Shown: piece after piece, positions 8,501 through 15,031 of the stretch
Position numbering within the stretch: the first letter of the stretch is position 1
How the letters are laid out: every line of letters starts with the position of its first letter
Source of the DNA: a virus
DNA length: 21,182 nt
IMG/VR virus record: IMGVR_UViG_3300035698_006614
Coordinates: 1-21,182 of that record
Direction: 5' to 3' (one strand)
The notes under the pieces: generated by a model
Database searches by the model: none
What the model was told of the DNA's origin: nothing
Seen by the model: the letters and a program-made list of their open reading frames with translations, nothing else
Position numbers and translations under genes: made by a program

Positions 8501-9150
8501 GGCCTTCCCTCCTGAATCTCCTTCACCCGTAACTCCTCAACATTCCCATCCTCTACAACTATCGGAAACCCGAGATGTCCACATCTAACTCTTGCATCTC
8601 CAAGCACCACACCTCCAAGGGCGCGAACCTTATTGAAGAAAGTAACATCATCATAAACTATCGTCCCTTCGTCACTTGGCTTCATTTCAAACCAAGGCTG
8701 AGGACCCATGTTCTCTCGCATCCACTTCATATCAAGCAGTGCACATCCAAGACCGCACATGTCTATCTCGTGAATCCCTTCCTTCGCATCGCACTGTTGC
8801 ATACCGCTTTCCGTATCCTTCGACCACACGCTTGTGAAGGGATACCCTCTTCGATAATAATGTCCACTTACGACAGCAGGTTTTCTCTCTTGCATAGTAT
8901 TCATCAACAACCCAAACGCTCCGACTGGAATGGTCTGATCAGCATCAACAAACATCAGGTAGTCCACACCGTCTCGAATAACATCTTTAACAACTTGAAT
9001 CCTTGCCCTATCATGCGGCATGACGGCAAGAGGAGTATAAACATAAACCTTACCTCTCCTGCCCATATCCACTGCGAGTAACAAGTCTCCAAGTAAACAC
9101 TGACCTGGAAGTCCCCATAACATAGGTATCGCAAGTCCAAGTTTCAACAT
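8491..9150 (-). CDS. GT-A fold glycosyltransferase
   Basis: The protein has 219 residues, with an ATG at 9150 and AAAGGAG 7 nt upstream. The fold is recognisable: an N-terminal nucleotide-sugar binding part, then YLMFVDADQTIP with a DxD motif (D69-A70-D71) for metal and sugar nucleotide, AVVSGHYYRR, DMCGLGCALLDMKW as the acceptor loop, and YDDVTFFNKVRALGG with D167/D168 as a candidate base, followed by H192 in RCGHLG. It is shorter than cellular family-2 enzymes but typical of phage ones. There is no membrane anchor, so it acts in the cytoplasm. Its place inside the structural operon, just after the capsid genes, suggests it glycosylates a virion protein; host surface glycan is an alternative. 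Fold assignment is strong, acceptor unknown. Confidence 0.82.
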   Translation of the reverse strand: MLKLGLAIPMLWGLPGQCLLGDLLLAVDMGRRGKVYVYTPLAVMPHDRARIQVVKDVIRDGVDYLMFVDADQTIPVGAFGLLMNTMQERKPAVVSGHYYRRGYPFTSVWSKDTESGMQQCDAKEGIHEIDMCGLGCALLDMKWMRENMGPQPWFEMKPSDEGTIVYDDVTFFNKVRALGGVVLGDARVRCGHLGFPIVVEDGNVEELRVKEIQEGRPWK

Positions 9151-9170
9151 TCGCGTTCTCCTTTAATGAA

Positions 9171-9197
9171 TGGGGAGGGAAGAAATCTCCCTCCCCA
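9171..9197 (-). terminator. Strong intergenic hairpin after the capsid genes
   Basis: A perfect 10-bp stem (9171-9180 with 9188-9197) and 7-nt loop lies in the 58-nt gap between the capsid-associated gene and the glycosyltransferase. On the minus strand it comes soon after a stop codon, but the following bases (TTCATTAAAG) hold no real T-run. It is therefore more likely a leaky terminator or an RNA-processing or stabilising hairpin that keeps capsid mRNA abundant over downstream genes. Confidence 0.5.
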
Positions 9198-9208
9198 CAA
9201 ATCAACCT

Positions 9209-9703
9209 CTACAGACAGTTCACCAATCCACCATACAGTGTAGTGCTTGTCGTCGCACTAATCGCAACTTCCATCAACTGGATATTACGATTATACAACG
9301 GCTGCGTTGCCGCGTCTGCACTTAGATACGCGTTACCATTCACGCCCTTCATGTAATACCCAACCGCATAGCTTGTGCCAGTTGCATTCAGCACGCTAAC
9401 GCTTGCGCAGAACCCAAGGACCTGAATCCAACCATAGTCATCGTCAGCAAGTGACGCGGCCATGATCACACCAGCCATCATACCGAGGTCTGCCGTGTCA
9501 CACTTCGTGACGGTCTTAAAGACATCGGCTGCAGTAGCAGTTGATTCATAGAAAGCAATCATACCTACAGTCATCGCAGCCGCTTCCGTGTTCTGAACCC
9601 ACCTGAACAAACTATCACCGACCCACCGCAACGTTCCGACACCTTCGAGATCTTCGTCGGACGTTTCAGTAACGAGACGGGTTCGAAAAATTTGCTTCTC
9701 CAT
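9209..9703 (-). CDS. Capsid-associated (decoration-type) protein
   Basis: The start chosen is ATG at 9703, giving 164 residues. It has AAGGAG 6 nt upstream, whereas the longer frame to 9739 would overlap the capsid gene without such a site. The sequence is rich in Ala, Thr, Val and Gly, with beta-type segments (GVGTLRWVGDSLFRWVQN, GWIQVLGFCASVSVL, TTSTTLYGGLVNCL). There is no signal peptide or enzymatic motif. It directly follows the major capsid gene, the usual position for decoration or cement proteins that stabilise the expanded head. I recognise it as a common neighbour of podovirus capsid genes but cannot name the family; the role is inferred. Confidence 0.72.
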   Translation of the reverse strand: MEKQIFRTRLVTETSDEDLEGVGTLRWVGDSLFRWVQNTEAAAMTVGMIAFYESTATAADVFKTVTKCDTADLGMMAGVIMAASLADDDYGWIQVLGFCASVSVLNATGTSYAVGYYMKGVNGNAYLSADAATQPLYNRNIQLMEVAISATTSTTLYGGLVNCL

Positions 9704-9716
9704 CTCATTCTCCTTT

Positions 9717-10685
9717 CTACGCGGTATAGAGCCGACCATGACGTCTCAGCTGGTCCGAAACGATATTCATCGCACTTAAGATATGCGCGATTCTTTCGCC
9801 CTGCAGAGCAATAGGCTTCCACTCTGTCATGTCAAACCATAGCTGGGGATCATAGACAACATCGATGTAGTTGGTGTTCAAGAACAGCATGTTGTTAGAC
9901 GTCATATTCGACGTCCAAATCATGTCTTGTCCTTTGAACTTCAACACATCAAAACCCAAATCAGCCATCTGTGAACCAGAGTTCTTTACGATTTGGCTCA
10001 TATCGAGCGCAAAGTCCTCGTAAATCTCAAACAACCCTTGGTCACTGATAATCAGGTTCGGGCCTTCTTTTCCGTTTGCAATCGTGTTGAATAAGTTCTT
10101 CATATCCGACACGAGATTAACTGCAATCGGAGCAGTCGTTGCCTTGTATTTCGGGACCCACCACGCATTCGAACGACTAATCTTTCCATACGTTCCCGTC
10201 GCACGGGAACCATACGCAGGAACGATATCATTCAACCCTTGGATATTCTTCCCAGTTTCAGCCGTCACGACAGCCCGGAGAACGTCGGCCTCGTATTGCT
10301 GTTCGAGGGCTTCCCTCGCTGCCTGAAGCCTCGTGCCAACATACGACTTGATCTTAAACTTTCCGTTGTTCTTCTGATCGTCGAAAATCGAACGCTGGAC
10401 GTGTGAACTCAAATATCTCCAAGTCCACATAGCCATCGTTTCGAGAGACGGTTCGCCCTGTTCAAAAGTATCACCCTTCGTGACTGCCTTCGTTGACGCT
10501 TCACCATACCGAACAGTCCTGGTAATATACTGTCCACCAACCTGCGTCTTAAAGCAACCCTTCTCACGAAGAGCCACCCAGACAACAAGAGCGTCGAGGA
10601 TATTATCCACCGCTTCCGGTCGGATTTCATACCACGTCGAAACGAAGTAGTCATCGATGGTCCGGGTCAAGCTCGGAATTGCCAC
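9717..10685 (-). CDS. Major capsid protein
   Basis: The protein has 322 residues from a GTG at 10685, with GAGGAG 6 nt upstream. Length, position after scaffold and composition match HK97-fold coat proteins of podoviruses. An N-terminal helix (SLTRTIDDYFVSTWYEIRPE) leads to an E-loop-like beta region (YITRTVRYGEAS), a long spine-type helix (VGTRLQAAREALEQQYEADV), a central domain with NLIISDQGLFEIYEDFALD, and a C-terminus ending ALQGERIAHILSAMNIVSDQ then LRRHGRLYTA, like the closing strand and arm of coat proteins. It would form the icosahedral shell around the scaffold before DNA packaging. The fold call comes from pattern and context, but the identity is well supported by its neighbours. 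Confidence 0.82.
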   Translation of the reverse strand: MAIPSLTRTIDDYFVSTWYEIRPEAVDNILDALVVWVALREKGCFKTQVGGQYITRTVRYGEASTKAVTKGDTFEQGEPSLETMAMWTWRYLSSHVQRSIFDDQKNNGKFKIKSYVGTRLQAAREALEQQYEADVLRAVVTAETGKNIQGLNDIVPAYGSRATGTYGKISRSNAWWVPKYKATTAPIAVNLVSDMKNLFNTIANGKEGPNLIISDQGLFEIYEDFALDMSQIVKNSGSQMADLGFDVLKFKGQDMIWTSNMTSNNMLFLNTNYIDVVYDPQLWFDMTEWKPIALQGERIAHILSAMNIVSDQLRRHGRLYTA

Positions 10686-10702
10686 CGTTTTCTCCTCTTA
10701 AA

Positions 10703-11467
10703 CTACTTTATGTCGAGTTGCACACGGTCTTGAGCCTCGTTGAGAAGCTGTTCAAATCCTTGCCTCCCACGAGCTAAAGGCGTGTCTCGCTCGACCTTCT
10801 TGCCAACTCTTGAGGCCGTCGTCGTCGGTTTTTCCGACGCTGTCTTGGCCTTACGTGAACCTCCCTCACGACGCTTTGCCACAAGGTAGAGTTCTTCGAC
10901 TGTAAGCTCAGGGTTTTGACCATTCAACGCAACCATTTGTTCTTGGAAGTCGTCGAAGTCGTCATATTTCTTCTTCGCCTTGTCGATTTGTGTCTTGACC
11001 GTGGTTTTTCTGCCTTCTTCTGCAAAGGACAAGGCATCGTTTACCTTGTTCATAACAGGTTTCAGCTTCGCGTCCAGGGCCGTATCCACGACATGCGCAA
11101 GTTTCTTCGTCATATGCTTAGCGAACTCTTCGTTCGTTAGCTCGTCAAGGTCAACCTTCTCGTCAGGGTCTTCGATAACCGTCTTCTTCAACGACTCCTC
11201 GAAGTCAACAACCTTAACTCGTCGGCCTTCTTGACGTGCATCCAAAACCGCACGCACATTTGGATCACTTAACAGCCTCGCAATCGCCTTTCCTTCGTCC
11301 GCCTTCTCTTCCACCTTTGTAAGTCTATTTTCAACCTCGTCTTCAAGGGAGGACTTGTCCTTAGTCTTGTCCACCTCCGCAGGCTTAGTAATATTCATAT
11401 CCAGTGCTTCCCTGGAAACGAGAGGGGCATCGTCTGTGGACGTAACCCTGTCACTTAGCTTCGGCAT
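10703..11467 (-). CDS. Capsid scaffolding protein
   Basis: The protein has 254 residues, with an ATG at 11467 and AAGGAAGGAA upstream; it overlaps the previous small gene by 17 nt. It is highly charged and almost wholly helical, with an acidic N-terminal half (KSSLEDEVENRLTKVEEKAD), the segment DPNVRAVLDARQEGRRVKVV seen in many phage scaffolds, and a Lys/Arg-rich C-terminus of the kind that contacts the coat protein. There is no protease motif. Its position immediately before the major capsid gene is the standard one. It would direct assembly of the procapsid and then leave it. The call is confident from composition and context. Confidence 0.82.
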   Translation of the reverse strand: MPKLSDRVTSTDDAPLVSREALDMNITKPAEVDKTKDKSSLEDEVENRLTKVEEKADEGKAIARLLSDPNVRAVLDARQEGRRVKVVDFEESLKKTVIEDPDEKVDLDELTNEEFAKHMTKKLAHVVDTALDAKLKPVMNKVNDALSFAEEGRKTTVKTQIDKAKKKYDDFDDFQEQMVALNGQNPELTVEELYLVAKRREGGSRKAKTASEKPTTTASRVGKKVERDTPLARGRQGFEQLLNEAQDRVQLDIK

Positions 11468-11675
11468 CTTTCTGTTCCTTCCTTAGTTTAGATTCTTGAA
11501 CTAATTTCGCTCTATACTGACGATACAAAACCTTTGCAAGCCTGAGTACTCGAAGTAAATCCCTTGGACTGAAAGGGTCCATGAGGTCCGCAGAATCAAA
11601 CTTACCTTCCCACTGTCCGTTGATTAACTTCAAGATAACTCTCTTGCTCCAGACCTTCTTCGTTTCTACACTCAC
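11451..11675 (-). CDS. Small basic helical protein of unknown function
   Basis: This 74-residue protein starts at a GTG overlapping the zinc-ribbon stop in GTGA, with GGAG 7 nt upstream. The sequence is Lys/Arg-rich and helical; SPRDLLRVLRLAKVLYRQYR is a clear amphipathic helix and the tail (ESKLRKEQKDAEAK) is charged. It has no cysteines, signal or membrane segment. It ends 17 nt inside the scaffold gene, so translation of the two may be linked. Many podoviruses have a small unassigned gene between portal and scaffold; I do not recognise this one. Confidence 0.68.
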   Translation of the reverse strand: MSVETKKVWSKRVILKLINGQWEGKFDSADLMDPFSPRDLLRVLRLAKVLYRQYRAKLVQESKLRKEQKDAEAK

Positions 11676-11932
11676 AACAGGGCTCCTGATTCAAGGTTAT
11701 GTTCCCTGCAATAATCTTGCAAGGACTTCTTCGTTTCAAATCTCATCGGTTCGGAAGCTATGTGATCGAGAGTAATAGGCTTCCAACTATCGCGTTGGGG
11801 AGTGTATACCTCAACGAACTCCATAACCTCTCCACACTTCGGGCACTTAATCTTATCCCGCCGGTTGCGGACCTCCCGCAGAACCTCCACCACCACCTGG
11901 TCCACCGGGCACTTGTGCTGATACATTGGCAT
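11672..11932 (-). CDS. FmdB-like zinc-ribbon protein, one cysteine missing
   Basis: The protein has 86 residues. The start MPMYQHKCP is the typical opening of FmdB-type zinc ribbons, and CPKCGE (C30, C33) is the second knuckle. The first knuckle reads CPVD, with C8 present but Asp where the second cysteine is expected, so the metal site would be Cys3 or Cys3-Asp. The gene overlaps the 3' end of the portal gene by 80 nt in another frame and has GAGGAG 10 nt before the ATG. A second ATG two codons later is possible. Such small ribbons are frequent in phage head modules, often beside portal or terminase, but their job is unknown. Binding of nucleic acid or protein is an inference. Confidence 0.72.
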   Translation of the reverse strand: MPMYQHKCPVDQVVVEVLREVRNRRDKIKCPKCGEVMEFVEVYTPQRDSWKPITLDHIASEPMRFETKKSLQDYCREHNLESGALL

Positions 11933-13586
11933 TCGCTGGACTCCTCGACGTTTGATTAAACAATCCGGCTAACTCCGGATCGTTGAAAGCATTCACGAGA
12001 TATTGTCTAAGGGCAATCGGGTCAATCATCGGGTCTTGAACAAGGGCTGCATACATTTGAACAGCCTGTTGTCTCCGAGATTCGACAGACATCCCTGGTT
12101 CAGACGAGAAGTCAACATCATATGCGTATGGACCCTTGAGGTCTGTTCCTCTGAATCGAACCCACTTCTCGATTCCATCCTCTCCAAGTATCTGTGCCCA
12201 TCGAGGAAGGGTCCAAAATTCAAAGATGATTGAGTTAATCTTCTTAAACGTCGACTTGTAGACTTCCTTGATAATCTTCTCTCTTCGACTCATCCTAAGG
12301 TCTGAACTCTTTCCGACTATCAACGACTCCGTTGCAGTCCTTCGTCCCTTTTGTTCATACTCACCCATCTGATTCCTTGAGAACCCAACAGCTTCACGGG
12401 CATTACGTCTCACGTATTCTGAATCCATGTAAAGAAGCTGGTTGTTGTTTGGAGCAGTGATAGTCTGAATAGACTCCGCAATCGTGTTCCCCTGCTTAAC
12501 CTTAATTCCACTTCCGACCTCAATAGACAGAAGCTTCTCAAGGTCGTCCACATCCATCGCGCCTTCTTTGAAAAGGAACTTAAGGACGGATAGTCTTCGT
12601 TGTTTAGTTGTCTGGATTGAAATATCCGACAACTCCGCCTGAGCTTGTTTCAGATAATAGGCATCTGGAGTAGTCCAAAAACATCTTGCAGAGGGTGTCA
12701 ACGTAAACGAGACAAAAGGAACCCCGTGAGTCTGAAGAGCATCTTCATCGTTCCGAAGGAACTTCTTATGTCCCGTCGCAACTACTAGAATCTTCCCGGA
12801 CCTCTTATCCCTGATCTCAAACATCTCGACAAACTCAGCCTTGCCTTCGTTACTTCGGCGAAGTTGTCCTCCGACCGTTTCCCCTGCTCGATAAGGCTTC
12901 GTGACAGTCTGATACGACTTGACATAGTCTTCCATCGACATAACTGGCTCAAGGGACGAAGTGTTCTCATACTTCGAATCAGCCTTGACATCCTCGATGT
13001 GTCTAACGACTCGATGGATAACCCAGGGAGAACGTTCAAGTGATACACCCGTTCCGAAGGGAACGAGGAGGTCGTGAGGTAAGACCGCCTTCACCCACGG
13101 CATTCCAGGGCGGACAAGCGAGTCGAACTCAAGTCGAGAGCCCTTCTTGTTGAATTGTGAAAGTGATATACCCGTTCCTTCTTGGAACTCTAAATCAGGG
13201 TCCCACCCAAACTCGGAGTCGTAGCCTATCTTCAACGTCCCACGTCCCCAAAGATACGCATGAAGACTTGCTGTCTCTACTTCCGACCCGACGTCGAGGT
13301 CTTGAAGAAGTTCATTATCAACACTCTCCAGAATCCTTATTGCCTCAGGATTCGACCGTCTCCGAGCCTTTACCATGATATGAGGATTTGGAACATTAAG
13401 GGACGAAAGGAGTGAATCTCCTGTTCCCGCTATAATATTCGGACCCTCGTGAACTGAACCCTCGTGAGTATTGTAGAACAACGCTTCAAGAGAAGCCCAA
13501 GATTCCTCCAATCCATGAAGCCTCCGGTATTCCATGGCGTTCGAAATCTCATTCATCCAATCATCAACATCGAGTTCTTTCCACAT
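11853..13586 (-). CDS. Portal protein
   Basis: The chosen start is the ATG at 13586, giving 577 residues. It overlaps the lipoprotein stop in TGATG and has AAGGGG about 10 nt upstream; the frame stays open 24 codons further but without coupling. Portal features include the helical N-terminus with YRRLHGLEESW, the wing domain segment VGSEVETASLHAYLWGRGTL, the PHDLLVPFGTG segment, LSDISIQTTKQRRLS before the stem, the tunnel-loop region (NNNQLLYMDSEYVRRNAREA), SRNQMGEYEQKGRRTATE and a helical crown, ending in a Gly/Pro-rich tail (PGGPGGGGGSAGGPQPAG). It forms the dodecameric DNA entry ring and docks the terminase. Size fits the short-tailed phage group. The C-terminal 26 codons overlap the zinc-ribbon gene. 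Confidence 0.83.
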   Translation of the reverse strand: MWKELDVDDWMNEISNAMEYRRLHGLEESWASLEALFYNTHEGSVHEGPNIIAGTGDSLLSSLNVPNPHIMVKARRRSNPEAIRILESVDNELLQDLDVGSEVETASLHAYLWGRGTLKIGYDSEFGWDPDLEFQEGTGISLSQFNKKGSRLEFDSLVRPGMPWVKAVLPHDLLVPFGTGVSLERSPWVIHRVVRHIEDVKADSKYENTSSLEPVMSMEDYVKSYQTVTKPYRAGETVGGQLRRSNEGKAEFVEMFEIRDKRSGKILVVATGHKKFLRNDEDALQTHGVPFVSFTLTPSARCFWTTPDAYYLKQAQAELSDISIQTTKQRRLSVLKFLFKEGAMDVDDLEKLLSIEVGSGIKVKQGNTIAESIQTITAPNNNQLLYMDSEYVRRNAREAVGFSRNQMGEYEQKGRRTATESLIVGKSSDLRMSRREKIIKEVYKSTFKKINSIIFEFWTLPRWAQILGEDGIEKWVRFRGTDLKGPYAYDVDFSSEPGMSVESRRQQAVQMYAALVQDPMIDPIALRQYLVNAFNDPELAGLFNQTSRSPANANVSAQVPGGPGGGGGSAGGPQPAG

Positions 13587-13855
13587 CAGGGTGTTTCCCC
13601 TTTGTCTTCGAGCTTGCTTACGATATATTCCCAATGCTCCGGAGGCATCGCTACCCATCCGCCTATGTCTTGAACAATCGAATCCTCTTTACCATTCAAC
13701 AACTTCACCCTTAACACCCGACTTTCAAGTATCCTACACGGCATCCCTGGACCAACCATAACATAGATTGTCCTAACTTGAGGGCCTATCATGCACCCCA
13801 AAATCGTCCATGTTAATATCATCATTAGACAAACCGTCAGGAACTTCCGGCGCAT
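13586..13855 (-). CDS. Small lipoprotein, o-spanin candidate
   Basis: The start chosen is the ATG at 13855 with AGGAGG 6 nt upstream, giving 89 residues; the longer frame (GTG at 13906) has no such site. The N-terminus MRRKFLTVCLMMILTWTILG then C is a bacterial lipoprotein signal, with a lipobox ending at the Cys at position 21. The mature part (about 69 residues) has RTIYVMVGPGMPCRI and IGGWVAMPPEHWEYIV, a pattern I associate with small phage lipoproteins. Release of this type of protein at the outer membrane would suit an Rz1-like spanin, but it lacks the Pro-rich stretch of classical Rz1. Its first 83 nt overlap the preceding 55-residue gene in another frame. Confidence 0.72.
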   Translation of the reverse strand: MRRKFLTVCLMMILTWTILGCMIGPQVRTIYVMVGPGMPCRILESRVLRVKLLNGKEDSIVQDIGGWVAMPPEHWEYIVSKLEDKGETP

Positions 13856-13940
13856 GGACTTCCTCCTCGTGGGGTTTGTCCGTTCCCCACAGATACCCAA
13901 TGACACTTAAGACTATCTTCGTGATTACAGCCCAGATCAT
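13773..13940 (-). CDS. Very small membrane protein with acidic tail, nested against the lipoprotein gene
   Basis: This 55-residue frame starts at an ATG in an ATGA overlap with the preceding gene, with AAGGAA 9 nt upstream. Residues 1-19 (MIWAVITKIVLSVIGYLWG) form one membrane helix. The remainder is acidic and polar (DKPHEEEVHAPEVPDGLSND). The last 83 nt overlap the lipoprotein gene in a different frame, an arrangement like nested spanin genes, although this product is far shorter than a usual Rz. It could also be a lysis regulator or simply a leader that couples lipoprotein translation. Evidence is coupling, ribosome site and helix; the family is unknown. Confidence 0.5.
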   Translation of the reverse strand: MIWAVITKIVLSVIGYLWGTDKPHEEEVHAPEVPDGLSNDDINMDDFGVHDRPSS

Positions 13941-14047
13941 TTATTCTTTTTCCTTACGGGACACTTCATACCTGCTGCCCTTCTTCGACCAACCTTCCTA
14001 CTTGCAGAACCTGTTCCATCCCGTTTTCCTGGATTATTTCTTCCCAT
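13937..14047 (-). CDS. Very small basic protein
   Basis: This 36-residue gene starts at an ATG one base after the stop of the holin-like gene (TAAGATG), with GAAGG 8 nt upstream, and ends in an ATGA overlap with the next gene. Eleven of the residues are Arg or Lys, and Gly and Asn are frequent (GRNNPGKRDGTGSASRK, GRRRAAGMKCPVRKKNK). It has no membrane segment and one cysteine. Tight coupling on both sides supports expression. Function is unknown; a nucleic-acid-binding or virion-packed peptide is possible. Confidence 0.52.
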   Translation of the reverse strand: MGRNNPGKRDGTGSASRKVGRRRAAGMKCPVRKKNK

Positions 14048-14048
14048 C

Positions 14049-14231
14049 TTATTTACCTTCTTTCCCAAAATCAGCAGCCCCTTGAGCAACCAGATACGCC
14101 ACGATGAGTGCCGAGATCTCAGTCCCTGCCATTCCCCATTCTTGAACTCCAGAGAGCCCTGTCCCGACGATACCGATAACAGCACACGCCAAAACGACGA
14201 ACTTCTTACTAAGGAACAATTTCTTAAACAT
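14049..14231 (-). CDS. Holin-like small membrane protein
   Basis: The protein has 60 residues, with an ATG at 14231 and AGGGAGAG 5 nt upstream. A basic N-terminus (MFKKLFLSKK) is followed by a hydrophobic helix (FVVLACAVIGIVGTGLSG), a short polar turn (VQEWGMAG) and a second, weaker helix (ISALIVAYLVAQGAADFG) ending KEGK. The AYLVAQGAADFGK ending and overall plan resemble small two-helix holin-type proteins of many phages, which would collect in the inner membrane and open it at lysis. Neighbours with a membrane-anchored coiled coil and a lipoprotein support a lysis cassette. An antiholin or structural membrane protein is not excluded. No muralytic enzyme is encoded in the window. Confidence 0.68.
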   Translation of the reverse strand: MFKKLFLSKKFVVLACAVIGIVGTGLSGVQEWGMAGTEISALIVAYLVAQGAADFGKEGK

Positions 14232-14232
14232 T

Positions 14233-14556
14233 TCATCTCTCCCTTGTCAAAATATCCAAGACTTTAGTTTCCATCACAATAGCAGAGTCAACTGCTCTTA
14301 TTGCAGCTTCAGATGCTCGAGTAGATGAAATCATAGCTTCAGTATTACGGCTTGTTTGATTTTCAATTCGATCAAGTGTTTTCAACACAGAAACTAACAA
14401 CTGATCTCGTCCTGCGTCTACTCTCTCCAATGCACGGAGTCTATCTGCATGAACACACTGAGTATTAAAAACAATAGTCAATACAGCTCCAATTAGAAGG
14501 ACCACAATCCCTCCAAGCCAAAGTTCAAACTTAAGTCTGTTTCCATTTTCAATCAC
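14233..14556 (-). CDS. Membrane-anchored coiled-coil protein, i-spanin candidate
   Basis: The start is a GTG at 14556 with AAGGAG 6 nt upstream; the longer frame into the GC-rich block is unlikely. The product has 107 residues. Residues 1-11 are short and charged, about 12-32 (LWLGGIVVLLIGAVLTIVFN) form one membrane helix, and 36-107 are a long polar helix (RLRALERVDAGRDQLLVSVL, RASEAAIRAVDSAIVMET) suited to a coiled coil. This is the plan of Rz-type inner-membrane spanins: N-terminal anchor and periplasmic coiled coil. The lipoprotein needed as partner lies three genes downstream. Family identity is inferred from topology alone; a holin-associated XhlA-type protein would have its helix at the other end. 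Confidence 0.65.
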   Translation of the reverse strand: MIENGNRLKFELWLGGIVVLLIGAVLTIVFNTQCVHADRLRALERVDAGRDQLLVSVLKTLDRIENQTSRNTEAMISSTRASEAAIRAVDSAIVMETKVLDILTRER

Positions 14557-14566
14557 ACAAAACTCC

Positions 14567-14725
14567 TTAAGAGAATTGTCTTCGACTACCCTGCCCACGT
14601 CTTGCCCACGGAAGTCCAGGAACCCACGTCGGCGCCGTGACGTTGCCCTCCTTGTCCACCTCGGGTGCGGCAAAGCGACACGAACCACAGCACCGTGCGA
14701 TTACTGCTTGCTCGATCTCGGACAT
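14567..14725 (-). CDS. Small CxxC protein at the edge of the GC-rich block
   Basis: This 52-residue frame has an ATG at 14725, 2 nt after the upstream stop; GAGAGGGGG lies about 7 nt before it. Residues 12-16 (CCGSC) form a cysteine cluster, followed by RFAAPEVDKEGNVTAPTW. Phage proteins starting this way usually have a second cysteine pair for zinc; here none follows and the end (ARRGQGSRRQFS) runs across the point where GC content drops. It may be a truncated gene left at a recombination joint. Its stop overlaps the ribosome site of the next gene. Function unknown. Confidence 0.5.
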   Translation of the reverse strand: MSEIEQAVIARCCGSCRFAAPEVDKEGNVTAPTWVPGLPWARRGQGSRRQFS

Positions 14726-14727
14726 CT

Positions 14728-15021
14728 TCAGCCCCCTCTCAGTAAAGGCGTCTTCTTCTCGGCCTCCACATACGACTCTGTCTTTCCGTCCAGGCCCACT
14801 TGAGTCAGATCGGCCAGAGCTCGGTGCAGCTTGTCGATGAACTCAAGCGTGCCAGGCCGATAGTGAACCCCGTTCCGGCTCACCCGCAGCCTCGTGATGT
14901 CGCATACAAGTTGGCGCATTCCCCACCTGGAACAAGACTCGGCGATCTTCCTCACGTAGTCCAGGGGCAACGACGCGCCGGGCTCTGCGTCCATCCCATC
15001 GCGCTCGATCTCGGTCGTCAA
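14728..15021 (-). CDS. Small protein of unknown function in the GC-rich block
   Basis: The frame is open from a TTG at 15045. I prefer the TTG at 15021, which lies after the upstream stop and has AAGGGG 6 nt before it, giving 97 residues. The start is uncertain. The sequence is charged and probably helical (LDYVRKIAESCSRWGMRQLV, TLEFIDKLHRALADLTQVG), with a basic middle (DITRLRVSRNGVHYRPG) and no membrane segment. Codon use is GC-rich like its neighbours and unlike the rest of the operon. I do not recognise the family; a virion or assembly role would be guesswork from position. Confidence 0.6.
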   Translation of the reverse strand: MTTEIERDGMDAEPGASLPLDYVRKIAESCSRWGMRQLVCDITRLRVSRNGVHYRPGTLEFIDKLHRALADLTQVGLDGKTESYVEAEKKTPLLRGG

Positions 15022-15031
15022 GCTGCTCCCC

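Noticed and set aside
9704-9739. Upstream extension of the capsid-associated protein
   Set aside because: It would overlap the capsid gene end, and AAGGAG is placed for the ATG at 9703 instead.
13589-13658. Upstream extension of the portal gene
   Set aside because: The extra 24 codons overlap the lipoprotein gene, while the ATG at 13586 is coupled to its stop in TGATG and has a purine-rich site before it.
14557-14688. Upstream extension of the i-spanin-like gene
   Set aside because: The extra part is Arg-rich, lies in the GC-rich block opposite codon use of the 52-aa gene frame, and AAGGAG is ideally placed for the GTG at 14556.
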